NCBI RefSeq assembly: GCF_036345155.1
Contig: NZ_CP107772.1
Span: 3,286,001-3,350,000, forward strand
Direction: 5' to 3'
Source of the DNA: Streptomyces sp. NBC_00582
GTDB lineage: Bacteria; Actinomycetota; Actinomycetes; Streptomycetales; Streptomycetaceae
DNA: 64,000 bases
Below, piece by piece: positions 36,041 to 44,458 of this stretch. Position 1 is the stretch's first letter. Every line of letters begins with the position of its first letter. The notes below the pieces were generated by a model. The model ran no database searches. It was not told where the DNA came from and saw nothing but the letters and a program-made list of their open reading frames with translations. The position numbers and the translations under genes are program-made.

Positions 36041-36706
36041 GTGTTCGACTTTCTTGAAGGTTACGACGTCCTCGGGGCGTTCTGGATGACGGTGAAGCTC
36101 ACCGCCCTCTCCGCCGTGGGCTCCCTGGTCTGGGGCACCCTGCTGGCCGCGATGCGGGTCAGCCCGGTCCCGCTGATGCGCGGATTCGGAACCGCCTACG
36201 TCAACATCGTCCGGAACATCCCTCTGACGGTCATCATCCTCTTCTGCTCGCTCGGCCTGGCCGATGTCTTCGGCGTCACCATGGGCTCACACGACTTCAA
36301 GATCCAGGGCTTCCGGCTGGCGGTGCTCGGCCTGATCGCGTACACGGCGGCCTTCGTCTGCGAGGCGCTGCGCTCCGGCATCAACACGGTGCCACTCGGC
36401 CAGGCGGAGGCGGCCCGGGCCATCGGGCTCAGCTTCAGCCAGACCCTGCGGCTGATCATCCTGCCCCAGGCCTTCCGGGCGGTCATCGGCCCGCTGGCCA
36501 ACGTGCTGATCGCCCTGACCAAGAACACCACGGTGGCGGCCGCCATCGGCGTCGCCGAGGCCGCCTACCTGATGAAGACGATGATCGAGAACGAGGCGCA
36601 GACGCTGCTCATCGGCGCGGTCTTCGCGTTCGGGTTCGTGGTTCTGACCCTGCCGACCGGCCTGATCCTGGGCTGGCTGGGCAAGCGACTGGCGGTGAAG
36701 CGATGA
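36041..36706 (+). CDS. gluC: Glutamate ABC transporter permease
   Basis: 221-residue inner-membrane permease with about five hydrophobic segments and the EAA-like loop EALRSGINTVPLGQAEAARAIGLSF split over the cytoplasmic face. Start is GTG preceded by GGGAG. It ends in an ATGA overlap with gluD, so the two permeases are translationally coupled and probably form a heterodimer. Confidence 0.94.
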   Translation: MFDFLEGYDVLGAFWMTVKLTALSAVGSLVWGTLLAAMRVSPVPLMRGFGTAYVNIVRNIPLTVIILFCSLGLADVFGVTMGSHDFKIQGFRLAVLGLIAYTAAFVCEALRSGINTVPLGQAEAARAIGLSFSQTLRLIILPQAFRAVIGPLANVLIALTKNTTVAAAIGVAEAAYLMKTMIENEAQTLLIGAVFAFGFVVLTLPTGLILGWLGKRLAVKR

Positions 36707-37614
36707 GCTCGGTCCTGTACGACACCCCCGGCCCCCGCGCCAAGCGGCGCAACCTCCTGCTCTCGGTGGTCTTCTCCGCCCTCGTCATCCTGCTCCTGTG
36801 GTGGGTATGGCTGAAGATGGACGAGAAGGACCTCCTGACGTCCGCCCAGTGGAAGCCGTTCACGGAGTCCGAGGCATGGACGACGTATCTGATCCCCGGC
36901 CTCCTCGACACGCTGAAGGCCGCGGCGCTCGCCATGGTGATCGCCCTTCCGCTGGGCGCGGTCTTCGGCATCTCCCGCCTGTCCGACCACCGCTGGGTGC
37001 GGATCGTGTCCGGCACGGTGGTGGAGTTCTTCCGGGCCATCCCGGTGCTGCTGCTGATGCTCTTCGCCAACGAGTTCTACGCCCGCTCCACCGACGTCAC
37101 CAGCGAGGACCGGCCGCTCTACGCCGTCGTCACGGGCCTGGTCCTCTACAACGCGGCGGTCCTCGCCGAGGTCGTGCGGGCCGGCATCCTTGCCCTGCCG
37201 AAGGGCCAGACGGAGGCGGCGTACGCCATCGGTCTGCGCAAGGGGCAGACGATGAGCAGCATCCTGCTGCCGCAGGCGGTCACGGCGATGCTCCCGGCCA
37301 TCGTCAGCCAGCTGGTGGTCATCGTGAAGGACACCGCGCTCGGCGGTGTGATGATCGGCTTCACCGAACTGCTCAACACGCGAGGCACCCTGGCGGCCAA
37401 CTACGCCAACCCGATCCCGAGCTTCATCGTGGTCGCGGCCATGTTCATCGTGCTCAACTTCATCCTGACCAGCTTCGCGAGCTGGCTGGAAGGCCGTCTG
37501 CGGCGCAGCAAGCGCGGCACGGGCGCGGTGCTCGCCACCGACAAGGTCGACGACCTGAACGCGGCCGAGGTCGGCGGCAGCTACGGCACCGGCGCCGGTG
37601 GGGCGAGCTTCTGA
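36703..37614 (+). CDS. gluD: Glutamate ABC transporter permease
   Basis: 303-residue permease partner of GluC. After about 75 residues carrying one transmembrane helix and a Lys/Asp-rich loop, the HisM-type permease domain follows (GLLDTLKAAALAMVIALPLGAVFG, then the EAA loop AEVVRAGILALPKGQTEAAYAIGLRKGQ in pieces). The C-terminal tail is Gly/Ala-rich. Last gene of the operon, followed by a clear terminator. Confidence 0.94.
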   Translation: MSSVLYDTPGPRAKRRNLLLSVVFSALVILLLWWVWLKMDEKDLLTSAQWKPFTESEAWTTYLIPGLLDTLKAAALAMVIALPLGAVFGISRLSDHRWVRIVSGTVVEFFRAIPVLLLMLFANEFYARSTDVTSEDRPLYAVVTGLVLYNAAVLAEVVRAGILALPKGQTEAAYAIGLRKGQTMSSILLPQAVTAMLPAIVSQLVVIVKDTALGGVMIGFTELLNTRGTLAANYANPIPSFIVVAAMFIVLNFILTSFASWLEGRLRRSKRGTGAVLATDKVDDLNAAEVGGSYGTGAGGASF

Positions 37615-37644
37615 CGCATACTCAAGGGGCGTGACCTGTACGAG

Positions 37645-37672
37645 GGCAGTGGCGTGCGCGCCACTGCCTTTC
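37645..37672 (+). terminator. gluABCD terminator
   Basis: 10-base-pair stem GGCAGTGGCG / CGCCACTGCC (37645-37654 and 37659-37668) with TGCG loop and a short TTT run, 31 bases after the gluD stop. Confidence 0.88.
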
Positions 37673-37790
37673 GTCGCTTGACGCAAACAACGACAATGGG
37701 TTGCATACGTTCTGTGATCGTGCACCCTGCTCCAACCTGTTGTTCACTCTCGTCCCCGAGGACACCGTCGAAGGCAGGGAGCGTCACGCC

Positions 37791-39392
37791 GTGGACCCGG
37801 TGATCATCGTCGGAGCGGGGCCGGTCGGCCTCACGCTGGCCCTGGCCCTGGCCCGCCAGGAGGTGCCGTCGGTCGTGCTCGACGAGGGCCCGGGCAAGGA
37901 CGAACCGCGGCTCGCGCGCACGGTCGTGCTGCGGGAGGACACCGCCGCCCTCATGGAGCGGCTCACCGGGGCGCCCCTCGACAAGGCGGGTGTGCGCTGG
38001 TCGGGATGGCGGTCGATGCGCCGCCGGCAGGTGACGAACGAGGTCGTCTTCGGCGACGCCGAGGCCGCCCCGCTCCACATCGCCCAGCATGTGCTGACCG
38101 GCGCCCTGCGCACGGCCCTGGCGCGCGAGCGGCTGGTGAAGATCGCCCTGGACAGCCGTCTGGACTCGATCGAGCAGGAACCTTCCGGTGTCACCGCCCA
38201 CACCCGGGGCCCGCAGGGCACGTGGTGGCGCGGCAGTCATCTGGTCGGCTGCGACGGCCCCCGCTCCACGGTCCGCAAACTCCTCGACATCCGCTTCCCG
38301 GGGCGTACGGCGGTGGAGCGACACGCCGTGGCCGCGCTGCGCGTGGAACTTCCCTGGGACGACGAGGCGTTGCTCCATCGGACACCGCCGTGGCGGTCGT
38401 CCGGACCCTCGGCCGGGGAGATCACCGGACGTCCGCTGCCGGACGGTGTGTGGCGCCTGGACTGGCTGCTCCCGCCCGGCAAGGACCTGGTCACCCCCGA
38501 GCTGCTGGTGGCCCGCGTCCGCGAGACCCTCGCGGGCTGGAGCGAGGGCCCGACGCCGGAGTACGAGCTGCTCGACACCGGCGTGCACACGGTGCACCAC
38601 CGGCTGGCCCGTCGCTGGCGCGTGGGCCGGGTCCTGCTCGCCGGGGACGCGGCGCATCTGCTCGGCACGCTCGGCACCCAGGGGCTCGACGAGGGCCTGC
38701 GGGACGCCGACAACCTCGCCTGGAAGCTGGCCCTGACCTGGCACCACGGTCCGCACGAGGCGCTCCTCGACAGCTACCAGACCGAGCGCCGCGCGGTGGT
38801 CGCCGCCCGGCTGCGCGCGGCCGACCAGGTGCTGCCGCTGCTGCGCGGGGGCGGCGGCATAAGGTCGTACGTCCCCGGCGCGGCCCGGGGCACCGACGCG
38901 CTGCTCTCCGACGGCCACCTGGGACGCGGCCAGCTCGGCGCGCCGGGCACGTACGCCGGGTCGCCGCTGGCGCCCCAGCACCTGGAGGCCGAGGTGCCGG
39001 TGGACACGCCCCTGGGCTCGGCCGTCGAGGACGTGCGGGTGACCGCCGAGGACGGCTCCTTCGTGCAGCTGCGGGACCGGCTCGGGCGGGGCCGGCTGCT
39101 CGTCGTGCTGATCGCGCCGGGCACGGGGGTGTGGGAGCGCCGGCACTGGGTGAGCGCCGGGCTGATGCCCCGGCTGGCCGCCGCCGTGACGGCCCTGCCG
39201 TCGCCGGCCGAGCTGCTGGTCGCCGAGAGCTACCCGGGCGCCGCCGCCCACACCGTGCTGCTGGTGCGCCCCGACGGTCACCTGGTCACCGCGTTGAACG
39301 GGGTGCGTCCGGCCGACCTCTACGCGGCGGCGGAGGCGGCCGTGGGCGGGAAGGCGACGGAGGAGGCCACGGCGGGGTCCGCGGCGAAGTGA
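37791..39392 (+). CDS. FAD-dependent aromatic-ring hydroxylase-type monooxygenase
   Basis: 533-residue class A flavin monooxygenase. Start is a GTG with GGGAG upstream; the frame extends left to a TTG without motifs. FAD-binding VIIVGAGPVGLTLALALARQ at the N-terminus, the DG segment VGCDGPRSTVRK, and the second FAD motif VLLAGDAAHLLGTLGTQGLDEGLRDADNLAWKL (in pieces) are present; the C-terminus has the thioredoxin-like fold of phenol hydroxylase/MhpA relatives (LVRPDGHLVTAL). Such enzymes hydroxylate aromatic or polyketide substrates. No pathway neighbours reveal the substrate. Confidence 0.9.
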   Translation: MDPVIIVGAGPVGLTLALALARQEVPSVVLDEGPGKDEPRLARTVVLREDTAALMERLTGAPLDKAGVRWSGWRSMRRRQVTNEVVFGDAEAAPLHIAQHVLTGALRTALARERLVKIALDSRLDSIEQEPSGVTAHTRGPQGTWWRGSHLVGCDGPRSTVRKLLDIRFPGRTAVERHAVAALRVELPWDDEALLHRTPPWRSSGPSAGEITGRPLPDGVWRLDWLLPPGKDLVTPELLVARVRETLAGWSEGPTPEYELLDTGVHTVHHRLARRWRVGRVLLAGDAAHLLGTLGTQGLDEGLRDADNLAWKLALTWHHGPHEALLDSYQTERRAVVAARLRAADQVLPLLRGGGGIRSYVPGAARGTDALLSDGHLGRGQLGAPGTYAGSPLAPQHLEAEVPVDTPLGSAVEDVRVTAEDGSFVQLRDRLGRGRLLVVLIAPGTGVWERRHWVSAGLMPRLAAAVTALPSPAELLVAESYPGAAAHTVLLVRPDGHLVTALNGVRPADLYAAAEAAVGGKATEEATAGSAAK

Positions 39393-39440
39393 CCGGCGCC
39401 TTACTACGTCCATTTTTTAGTACGACAATCGGACGACCGT

Positions 39441-39479
39441 ACTCACTGTCACCGCGCTGTCCGCATCGTGACAGTGAGT
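39441..39479. promoter_or_regulatory. Long inverted repeat upstream of the cysteine leader promoter
   Basis: Perfect 12-base arms ACTCACTGTCAC (39441-39452) and GTGACAGTGAGT (39468-39479) with a 15-base spacer. The right arm touches the predicted -35 element of the leader/cysteine dioxygenase transcript, so it is a candidate operator; it could alternatively terminate the upstream monooxygenase mRNA. Confidence 0.6.
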
Positions 39480-39507
39480 TGACCGGTCACCACCGGCATG
39501 GTGTACT
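39479..39507 (+). promoter_or_regulatory. Candidate promoter of the cysteine dioxygenase operon
   Basis: TTGACC (39479-39484), 17-base spacer, TGTACT (39502-39507). Transcription would start near 39514, leaving about 40 bases before the leader peptide ATG. Confidence 0.5.
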
Positions 39508-39553
39508 CCGGATCGTGACCGACACCGATGTGCGCCTGTGGCGGAGGGTCCAT

Positions 39554-39601
39554 ATGGACCTGGTCCGCTATGCGGGCTGCGTGTGTCGTCCGTCCTGCTG
39601 A
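39554..39601 (+). CDS. Cysteine-rich leader peptide
   Basis: 15-codon reading frame MDLVRYAGCVCRPSC with an excellent GGAGGG ribosome site 6 bases upstream and three cysteine codons in its last seven. It ends 94 bases before cysteine dioxygenase. The composition matches the putative leader peptides annotated before sulfur-metabolism genes in Streptomyces and the Cys-sensing upstream ORFs described in mycobacteria. Probable role: ribosome stalling at Cys codons when charged tRNA-Cys is scarce controls the downstream operon. Too short for the usual gene finders. Confidence 0.78.
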   Translation: MDLVRYAGCVCRPSC

Positions 39602-39695
39602 ACTCGCACCCTTTCCTTCCCTCCGGCTCGCCGCCGACGCGCCTGTGCGCTCCTGCGCTGCCGCACGCTCCCGCGAACGTTCCAGGACGGTACCC

Positions 39696-40223
39696 GTGTC
39701 TGTCACCCCCTCGCTTTCCACCGCCGTCGCCCCACCGACCCAGGCGGACCTCCTCGACTTCGTGCGGCGTACGGCCGCCGACGCCGAGCTGATCGCCTCC
39801 CTCCCCCTCGACCCCGAGGGCCGTACCTGGGTACGGCTGGAGGGGCCCGGCGGCAGCGAGGCCTGGCTGATCGGCTGGCCGCCCGGCACCGGCACCGGCT
39901 GGCACGACCACGCCGACTCGGTGGGCGCCTTCGTCACCGCGCGGGGCGAGCTCAAGGAGTACTCGCTCGCCGCGCGGCTGCCCACCGACGGCTGGAAGAC
40001 CCTGGAGCTCACCGACGGCGTGGACCGGGAGCGCACCCTGCCGGCCGGCCGGGGCCGCTCGTTCGGCCGCCACCACGTCCACGAGGTCCTCAACGAGTCG
40101 GGCGAGGAACACGCCGTCTCCGTCCACGCCTACTACCCGCCGCTGCCGCGCATCCGCCGCTTCAGCCGCACAGGACAGATCCTGCGTCTGGAGCAGGTCG
40201 AGCGCCCGGAGGACTGGCAGTGA
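39696..40223 (+). CDS. Cysteine dioxygenase
   Basis: 175-residue cupin oxygenase that converts cysteine to cysteine sulfinate with O2 and ferrous iron. The GTG start follows AGGACGG. The three-His iron site is visible as WHDHADS and the later HHVHEVLN; family core GWPPGTGTGWHDH and SVGAFVTARGELKEY. Translationally coupled to a rhodanese gene by a 4-base GTGA overlap, and preceded by a cysteine-codon leader peptide, indicating that the unit manages cysteine excess. Confidence 0.92.
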   Translation: MSVTPSLSTAVAPPTQADLLDFVRRTAADAELIASLPLDPEGRTWVRLEGPGGSEAWLIGWPPGTGTGWHDHADSVGAFVTARGELKEYSLAARLPTDGWKTLELTDGVDRERTLPAGRGRSFGRHHVHEVLNESGEEHAVSVHAYYPPLPRIRRFSRTGQILRLEQVERPEDWQ

Positions 40224-40615
40224 GCGACGACAGGCCCCTCGGCATAGACGAGTTGCTGGACCGGGTACGCGCGGGGTACGCGCGCGTGGACGCACAGGAG
40301 GCCTACGAGGCCGCCCGCGCGGATGAGGCGCTGCTGGTCGACATCCGGTACGCGGCCCTGCGCGAGCGGGACGGTCTGATCCCCGGCGCGCTGGTCGTCG
40401 AGCGCAACGAACTCGAGTGGCGCCTCGACCCCCAGGGCAGCCACCGCCTCCCCGAGGCCACGAGCCACGATCTCCAGATCGTCGTGCTGTGCAACGAGGG
40501 CTACGCCTCCAGCCTGGCGGTCGCCTCCCTGCGCCAGTTGGGGCTGCACCGGGCGACCGATCTGATCGGCGGCTTCCAGGCCTGGAAGGCGGCGGGGCTG
40601 CCGGTCACGCCGTAG
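40220..40615 (+). CDS. Rhodanese-domain sulfurtransferase
   Basis: 131-residue single-domain rhodanese. The catalytic cysteine lies in the loop VVLCNEGYASSLA; LVDIRYAALRERDGLIPGALVVERNELEWRL (in pieces) and LIGGFQAWKAAGLPV are typical. Moves sulfane sulfur to an acceptor such as cyanide or thiols. Its overlap with cysteine dioxygenase suggests it handles persulfides produced during cysteine breakdown. Confidence 0.9.
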   Translation: MSDDRPLGIDELLDRVRAGYARVDAQEAYEAARADEALLVDIRYAALRERDGLIPGALVVERNELEWRLDPQGSHRLPEATSHDLQIVVLCNEGYASSLAVASLRQLGLHRATDLIGGFQAWKAAGLPVTP

Positions 40616-41100
40616 TCCGGCGCACCGGTCGTTCCCCCTCTCTCTGGAGCGAGTCCGCGTCTCTCTGGAGCGGGTCCGCGACGGCCGGAGAAATCACCGG
40701 GAGTTCCGGAAGCTCACGAAGCGTGTTCGCGCGTTGTGTCTGTGTACAGCCCGTGCTGAGGAGGAGGGAGGCAGTGAGCGGGTTGTCGACGTGGCGGGCG
40801 AGGAGGTCGTGCGCGAAGGTGAGGTCCCCGAAGCCGAGACCCCTGGCGTAGACGGCGGCGACGGTGAGCGTGGCGGGCGTGCCGTCGCCGAGTGTGAGGT
40901 CCAGGGTGCTGCCGGGCGTCAAGTGAAGCTGGTCCGCGGCCAGTTCGCTGACGGCGACGGTGTCCTCGGTGAGCCGGTCGAGGGAGCCGACGGTGACGTC
41001 GGGGTCCCAGGTGCGGGTGAGCCCGGCCGGGGTGACGCCCTGGGCCGTGTACTGGTCGAGGCCGGCCGGGGGGCGCTTGTAGCGGTGAGGAGGGCGATGT
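40605..41100 (-). pseudogene. Fragment of a FtsX/MacB-type ABC transporter permease
   Basis: A minus-strand frame contains QYTAQGVTPAGLTRTWDPD, VGSLDRLTEDTVAVSEL, LHLTPGSTLDLTLGDGTPATL and ARGLGFGDLTFAHDLLARHVDN, typical of the extracytoplasmic part of FtsX-like permeases. The surrounding membrane helices are missing, the upstream part shifts frame near 41090 and there is no proper start. The 3' end runs to just past the rhodanese stop. No matching ATPase gene is nearby. A decayed remnant. Confidence 0.7.
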
Positions 41101-41119
41101 ACTCCTCGAGGTCCCGGAG

Positions 41120-41221
41120 TCAGGTTCTTCGACGGTCCCTTCGACGAAGTCGGGGCCGGGCGAGCGCCTTGAGCGCGGCGAGATCACCGATCTCGACCGG
41201 TGAAAGAGGCGTGGGGAGCAT
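41120..41221 (-). pseudogene. Truncated start of a possible winged-helix regulator
   Basis: 33-codon frame beginning MLPTPLSPVEIGDLAALKALARPR, which resembles the N-terminus of ArsR/MarR-like regulators (an ALKAL-A-P-R segment), then stops. It starts 3 bases from a pair of overlapping 20-base palindromes. I infer that a deletion joined the 5' end of an autoregulated repressor gene to the permease remnant. The assignment rests on a short match only. Confidence 0.35.
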
Positions 41222-41223
41222 GC

Positions 41224-41257
41224 GTACACAGTCGTCTGTGCACAGGCGCCTGTGCAC
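41224..41257. promoter_or_regulatory. Two overlapping 20-base operator-like palindromes
   Basis: GTACACAGTCGTCTGTGCAC (41224-41243, imperfect) and GTGCACAGGCGCCTGTGCAC (41238-41257, perfect) share the six bases GTGCAC. Three half-sites of GTRCACAG type are thus spaced 14 bases centre to centre, as for cooperative dimer binding. They lie just upstream of the truncated regulator start. Confidence 0.7.
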
Positions 41258-41314
41258 TGCGGTGGCCCGGTGTCCTCAGCGGGGGCACCCGCACTGAGGG
41301 GGCGGACGCTGACG

Positions 41315-41480
41315 TCAGCTCAGGTGCCGGGTGAAGAACCGCAGGGAGCCGTCCTGTGCAAAGTCCGGGACCTCGCCGTGGGTGCCGGGGGCCTGCTTGT
41401 GCTGTCCGCCGCCGTGTTTCAAGCCTTCGGGGTGCCTGCTGCGGGCACTTCCAGCCCGTATGGAGCTGGTCCCACGACCG
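41315..41480 (-). pseudogene. C-terminal remnant, possibly of a hydrolase
   Basis: A minus-strand frame ends PGTHGEVPDFAQDGSLRFFTRHLS then stop. The ending looks like the last helix of an alpha/beta-hydrolase or S9-type protein. No start and no catalytic residues are present. Part of the same decayed stretch between rhodanese and recX. Weak call. Confidence 0.3.
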
Positions 41481-41556
41481 CTTCACGGCACGGCGGGCAT
41501 TTTCATGAACTCAAGCCCCGTCTCCCTGACTCCCCCCACCCCCGGCCTCTCTGAGC

Positions 41557-42273
41557 TCAGCCCCCGTCCTCCACGAAGAACTCCGTGTCCTCTCCTTCTT
41601 CGCCCTCCTCCGCCAGCGCCTGCCGGACCACGCGCAAGGCCATGCCCTCGGAGTAGCCCTTGCGGGCGAGCATGCCCGCGAGGCGGCGGATCCGTTTGTC
41701 GCGGTCGAGACCGCGGGTCGAGCGGAGCTTGCGGGCGACTAGGTCGCGCGCGGTCTCCTCCTCCCGCTCGGAGTCCAGCTGAGCGACGGCCTCGTCGATC
41801 AGCGTCGGGTCGACCCCCTTGGTCCGCAGTTCCTGCGCCAGCGCGCGCCGGGCCAGTCCACGGCCGTGGTGCCGGGACTCCACCCAGGCGTCCGCGAAGG
41901 CACTGTCGTTGATCAGCCCGACCTCCTCGAACCGCGAGAGCACCTCCTCGGCCACGTCGTCCGGGATCTCCCGCTTACGCAGCGCGTCAGCAAGCTGTTT
42001 GCGTGTGCGCGGGGTCCCGGTGAGCAGGCGCAGGCAGATCGCCCGTGCCCGCTCAGCCGGGTCCCCTGAAGGCGTGTCCCCCTCGGCCCTCGACGAGGGG
42101 GAAGCGCCTCCGTCCTCGGCGGACGGCTCCCCGAAGCCGCGGCGACGGCGACCTCGCCCGCCGCGCGAACCGCCCTCGCCACCGCGGCCAAGACCGGCGT
42201 GGTCCCCGCTCCCCGGCTCCCAGGGGATGCCGGGGTGGGCGTCGTGCTCGGCCCAGTCCGTTCGTCGTGTCAC
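41557..42273 (-). CDS. recX: Recombination regulatory protein RecX
   Basis: 238-residue RecX, inhibitor of RecA filaments. The first about 70 residues are a Gly/Arg/Ser-rich disordered extension; the helical RecX repeats begin at AERARAICLRLLTGTPRTRKQL and continue through ADAWVESRHHGRGLARRALAQEL and RKLRSTRGLDRDKRIRRLAGML. A GTG start lies 3 bases after the recA stop, so recA-recX are coupled in one mRNA. Confidence 0.95.
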   Translation of the reverse strand: MTRRTDWAEHDAHPGIPWEPGSGDHAGLGRGGEGGSRGGRGRRRRGFGEPSAEDGGASPSSRAEGDTPSGDPAERARAICLRLLTGTPRTRKQLADALRKREIPDDVAEEVLSRFEEVGLINDSAFADAWVESRHHGRGLARRALAQELRTKGVDPTLIDEAVAQLDSEREEETARDLVARKLRSTRGLDRDKRIRRLAGMLARKGYSEGMALRVVRQALAEEGEEGEDTEFFVEDGG

Positions 42274-42276
42274 GGA

Positions 42277-43404
42277 TCAGCTCTTGGCGGTCGTCGCCTT
42301 GGTCTTGGCGGTCTTGGCGGCGGATGCCGGCACCGTCTTGGCGTCGTCAGCGGGGGCGCCCGGGGTGGCCGCGGCGTCCGCGCCCGGCTCTGCGGCGGGC
42401 TCCTCCGGGCGCACGCCGACGCCCAGCTTCTCCTTGATCTTCTTCTCGATCTCGTTGGCGAGATCGGGGTTGTCCTTCAGGAAGTTGCGGGCGTTCTCCT
42501 TGCCCTGGCCGAGCTGGTCGCCCTCGTACGTGTACCAGGCGCCGGCCTTGCGGACGAAGCCGTGCTCCACGCCCATGTCGATGAGGCCGCCCTCGCGGCT
42601 GATGCCCTGGCCGTAGAGGATGTCGAACTCGGCCTGCTTGAAGGGCGGCGCGACCTTGTTCTTGACGACCTTGCAGCGGGTGCGGTTGCCGACCGCCTCC
42701 GTGCCGTCCTTCAGGGTCTCGATACGGCGGATGTCGATACGCACCGAGGCGTAGAACTTCAGCGCGCGGCCACCGGTCGTGGTCTCCGGGGAGCCGAACA
42801 TCACGCCGATCTTCTCGCGGAGCTGGTTGATGAAGATCGCGGTGGTCTTGGACTGGTTGAGCGCGCTGGTGATCTTCCGCAGCGCCTGGCTCATCAGACG
42901 GGCCTGCAGACCGACGTGGCTGTCACCCATCTCGCCCTCGATCTCCGCGCGCGGGACGAGCGCGGCGACGGAGTCGATGACGATGAGGTCGAGGGCGCCG
43001 GAGCGGACCAGCATGTCCACGATCTCCAGGGCCTGCTCGCCGTTGTCGGGCTGGGAGAGGATCAGGTTGTCGATGTCGACGCCGAGCTTGCGCGCGTACT
43101 CGGGGTCGAGGGCGTGCTCCGCGTCCACGAAGGCGACCTGACCGCCGGCCTTCTGCGCGTTGGCCACGGCGTGCAGGGTCAGCGTGGTCTTACCGGAGGA
43201 TTCCGGTCCGTAGATCTCCACGACACGGCCGCGCGGCAGACCGCCGACGCCGAGCGCCACGTCGAGTGCGGTCGACCCGGTGGGGATGACCTCGATGGGC
43301 TCCCTCGACCGCTCGCCCATGCGCATGACCGCGCCCTTGCCGAATTGCCGTTCAATCTGTGCGAGTGCGGCATCGAGGGCCTTCTCGCGGTCGGTTCCTG
43401 CCAT
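42277..43404 (-). CDS. recA: Recombinase RecA
   Basis: 375-residue RecA. Chosen ATG has GGTGGA upstream and gives [24 protein letters not shown]; the frame extends 22 codons further without a site. Walker [10 protein letters not shown], Walker [11 protein letters not shown], loops [18 protein letters not shown] and [21 protein letters not shown] (in pieces) are intact. The C-terminus is a long Ala/Thr/Lys tail usual in actinobacteria. Catalyses strand exchange and LexA cleavage. Confidence 0.98.
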   Translation of the reverse strand: MAGTDREKALDAALAQIERQFGKGAVMRMGERSREPIEVIPTGSTALDVALGVGGLPRGRVVEIYGPESSGKTTLTLHAVANAQKAGGQVAFVDAEHALDPEYARKLGVDIDNLILSQPDNGEQALEIVDMLVRSGALDLIVIDSVAALVPRAEIEGEMGDSHVGLQARLMSQALRKITSALNQSKTTAIFINQLREKIGVMFGSPETTTGGRALKFYASVRIDIRRIETLKDGTEAVGNRTRCKVVKNKVAPPFKQAEFDILYGQGISREGGLIDMGVEHGFVRKAGAWYTYEGDQLGQGKENARNFLKDNPDLANEIEKKIKEKLGVGVRPEEPAAEPGADAAATPGAPADDAKTVPASAAKTAKTKATTAKS

Positions 43405-43568
43405 GGGTTCCACCCGGTTTGCTTGAGTCGATCGCTTCACGTCAAAGACGCTAACGCCTGCCACTGACAATGCGCCCCGACGCCGGTCCGGCCTGTGGAT
43501 AACTCAGGGACTTCCCCGTCCAAACCGGGACGTAACACCCGTCGTAAGCCTCGCCGGAGCCTCCATAA

Positions 43569-43580
43569 GAATGGATGTTC
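43569..43580 (-). promoter_or_regulatory. SOS (Cheo-type) box upstream of recA
   Basis: On the recA strand the sequence reads TCGAACATCCATTC, a one-sided match to the actinobacterial LexA box GAAC-N4-GTTC, 165 bases upstream of the recA ATG. The same degenerate form has been described for Streptomyces recA. The gap between recA and the divergent membrane gene holds no other recognisable gene. Confidence 0.7.
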
Positions 43581-43692
43581 GATTTTCGTGTCAAGCGCGC
43601 CCTTCGGCACACGCCCCCTGCTTCGCCGGCCGTACTCCAGGTGTCTCCGAGCGGACGACGACGGCGTCCGGCGCGGCCGGGAGGCTCGGCGC

Positions 43693-44442
43693 ATGGCCCA
43701 AGAGAACCCGCCCCGCCCGTACCGCCTCCACGAGGCGACCGCCCTCCTGCTGATCCTCTCCGGCCTCGTGCACCTCGGGGTGTTCGCCGTCGACGGCGGC
43801 CCGTGGACCGGCCCCGTCTCCTGGCGCAAGCCGGTGACCTTCGGGCTGTCCTTCGGGGTGACGCTCCTCGCGATCGTCAGGGTCACGGCGTGTCTGCGCA
43901 TCGGTCCGCGACCGCGCACGGCCCTGCTCGGGATCTTCGCCGCCGACTGCGTGGTGGAGGTCGGCGGCATCACCCTCCAGACGTGGCGGGGAGTGCCCTC
44001 GCACCTGGACATGGAGACACCCTTCGACACGGTGGTGTCCATGACGCTCGCGGTCGGCGGCGCGGTCCTGGTCGTGCTGCTCACCGTGTTCGCCGCGCTG
44101 TCCTTCCGGCACCGGCCGACCGGCCCGGCCGGAATGGCGTCGGCCGTCCGCTCGGGGTTCGCGATCCTCCTCGTCGCGCTCGCCTCGGGGGCGGCGATGA
44201 TCGCGCGCGGTGTCGTCCTCACCCGGACCGGCCACCAGGAGGCGGCCTATCGCTCCACGGCCTCCCTCAAGCCCTTGCACGGGGTGAGTCTGCACGCCGT
44301 CCTGGTGCTGCCCGCGCTGGCCTGGCTGCTGTCCCGTACGTCCTGGAGCGCGACGGCACGCCGGCGGATCGTGGCCGCGGCGGTCGCCTGTTACGCGGCG
44401 GCGGTCGCCGTGACCGCGGTGTGGGCGGTCCTCACGTACTGA
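43693..44442 (+). CDS. Multi-pass membrane protein of unknown function
   Basis: 249-residue protein starting at an ATG with GGGAGG upstream. Seven hydrophobic segments can be seen, from EATALLLILSGLVHLGVFAV to VVAAAVACYAAAVAVTAVW, with conserved-looking polar residues between (VSWRKPVTFGLSFG, TLQTWRGVPSHLD, FDTVVSM). No functional family recognised. Divergent from recA across 288 bases and convergent with the AI-2E-type gene. Confidence 0.85.
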   Translation: MAQENPPRPYRLHEATALLLILSGLVHLGVFAVDGGPWTGPVSWRKPVTFGLSFGVTLLAIVRVTACLRIGPRPRTALLGIFAADCVVEVGGITLQTWRGVPSHLDMETPFDTVVSMTLAVGGAVLVVLLTVFAALSFRHRPTGPAGMASAVRSGFAILLVALASGAAMIARGVVLTRTGHQEAAYRSTASLKPLHGVSLHAVLVLPALAWLLSRTSWSATARRRIVAAAVACYAAAVAVTAVWAVLTY

Positions 44443-44458
44443 CGGCCCGCGTCGCCCG

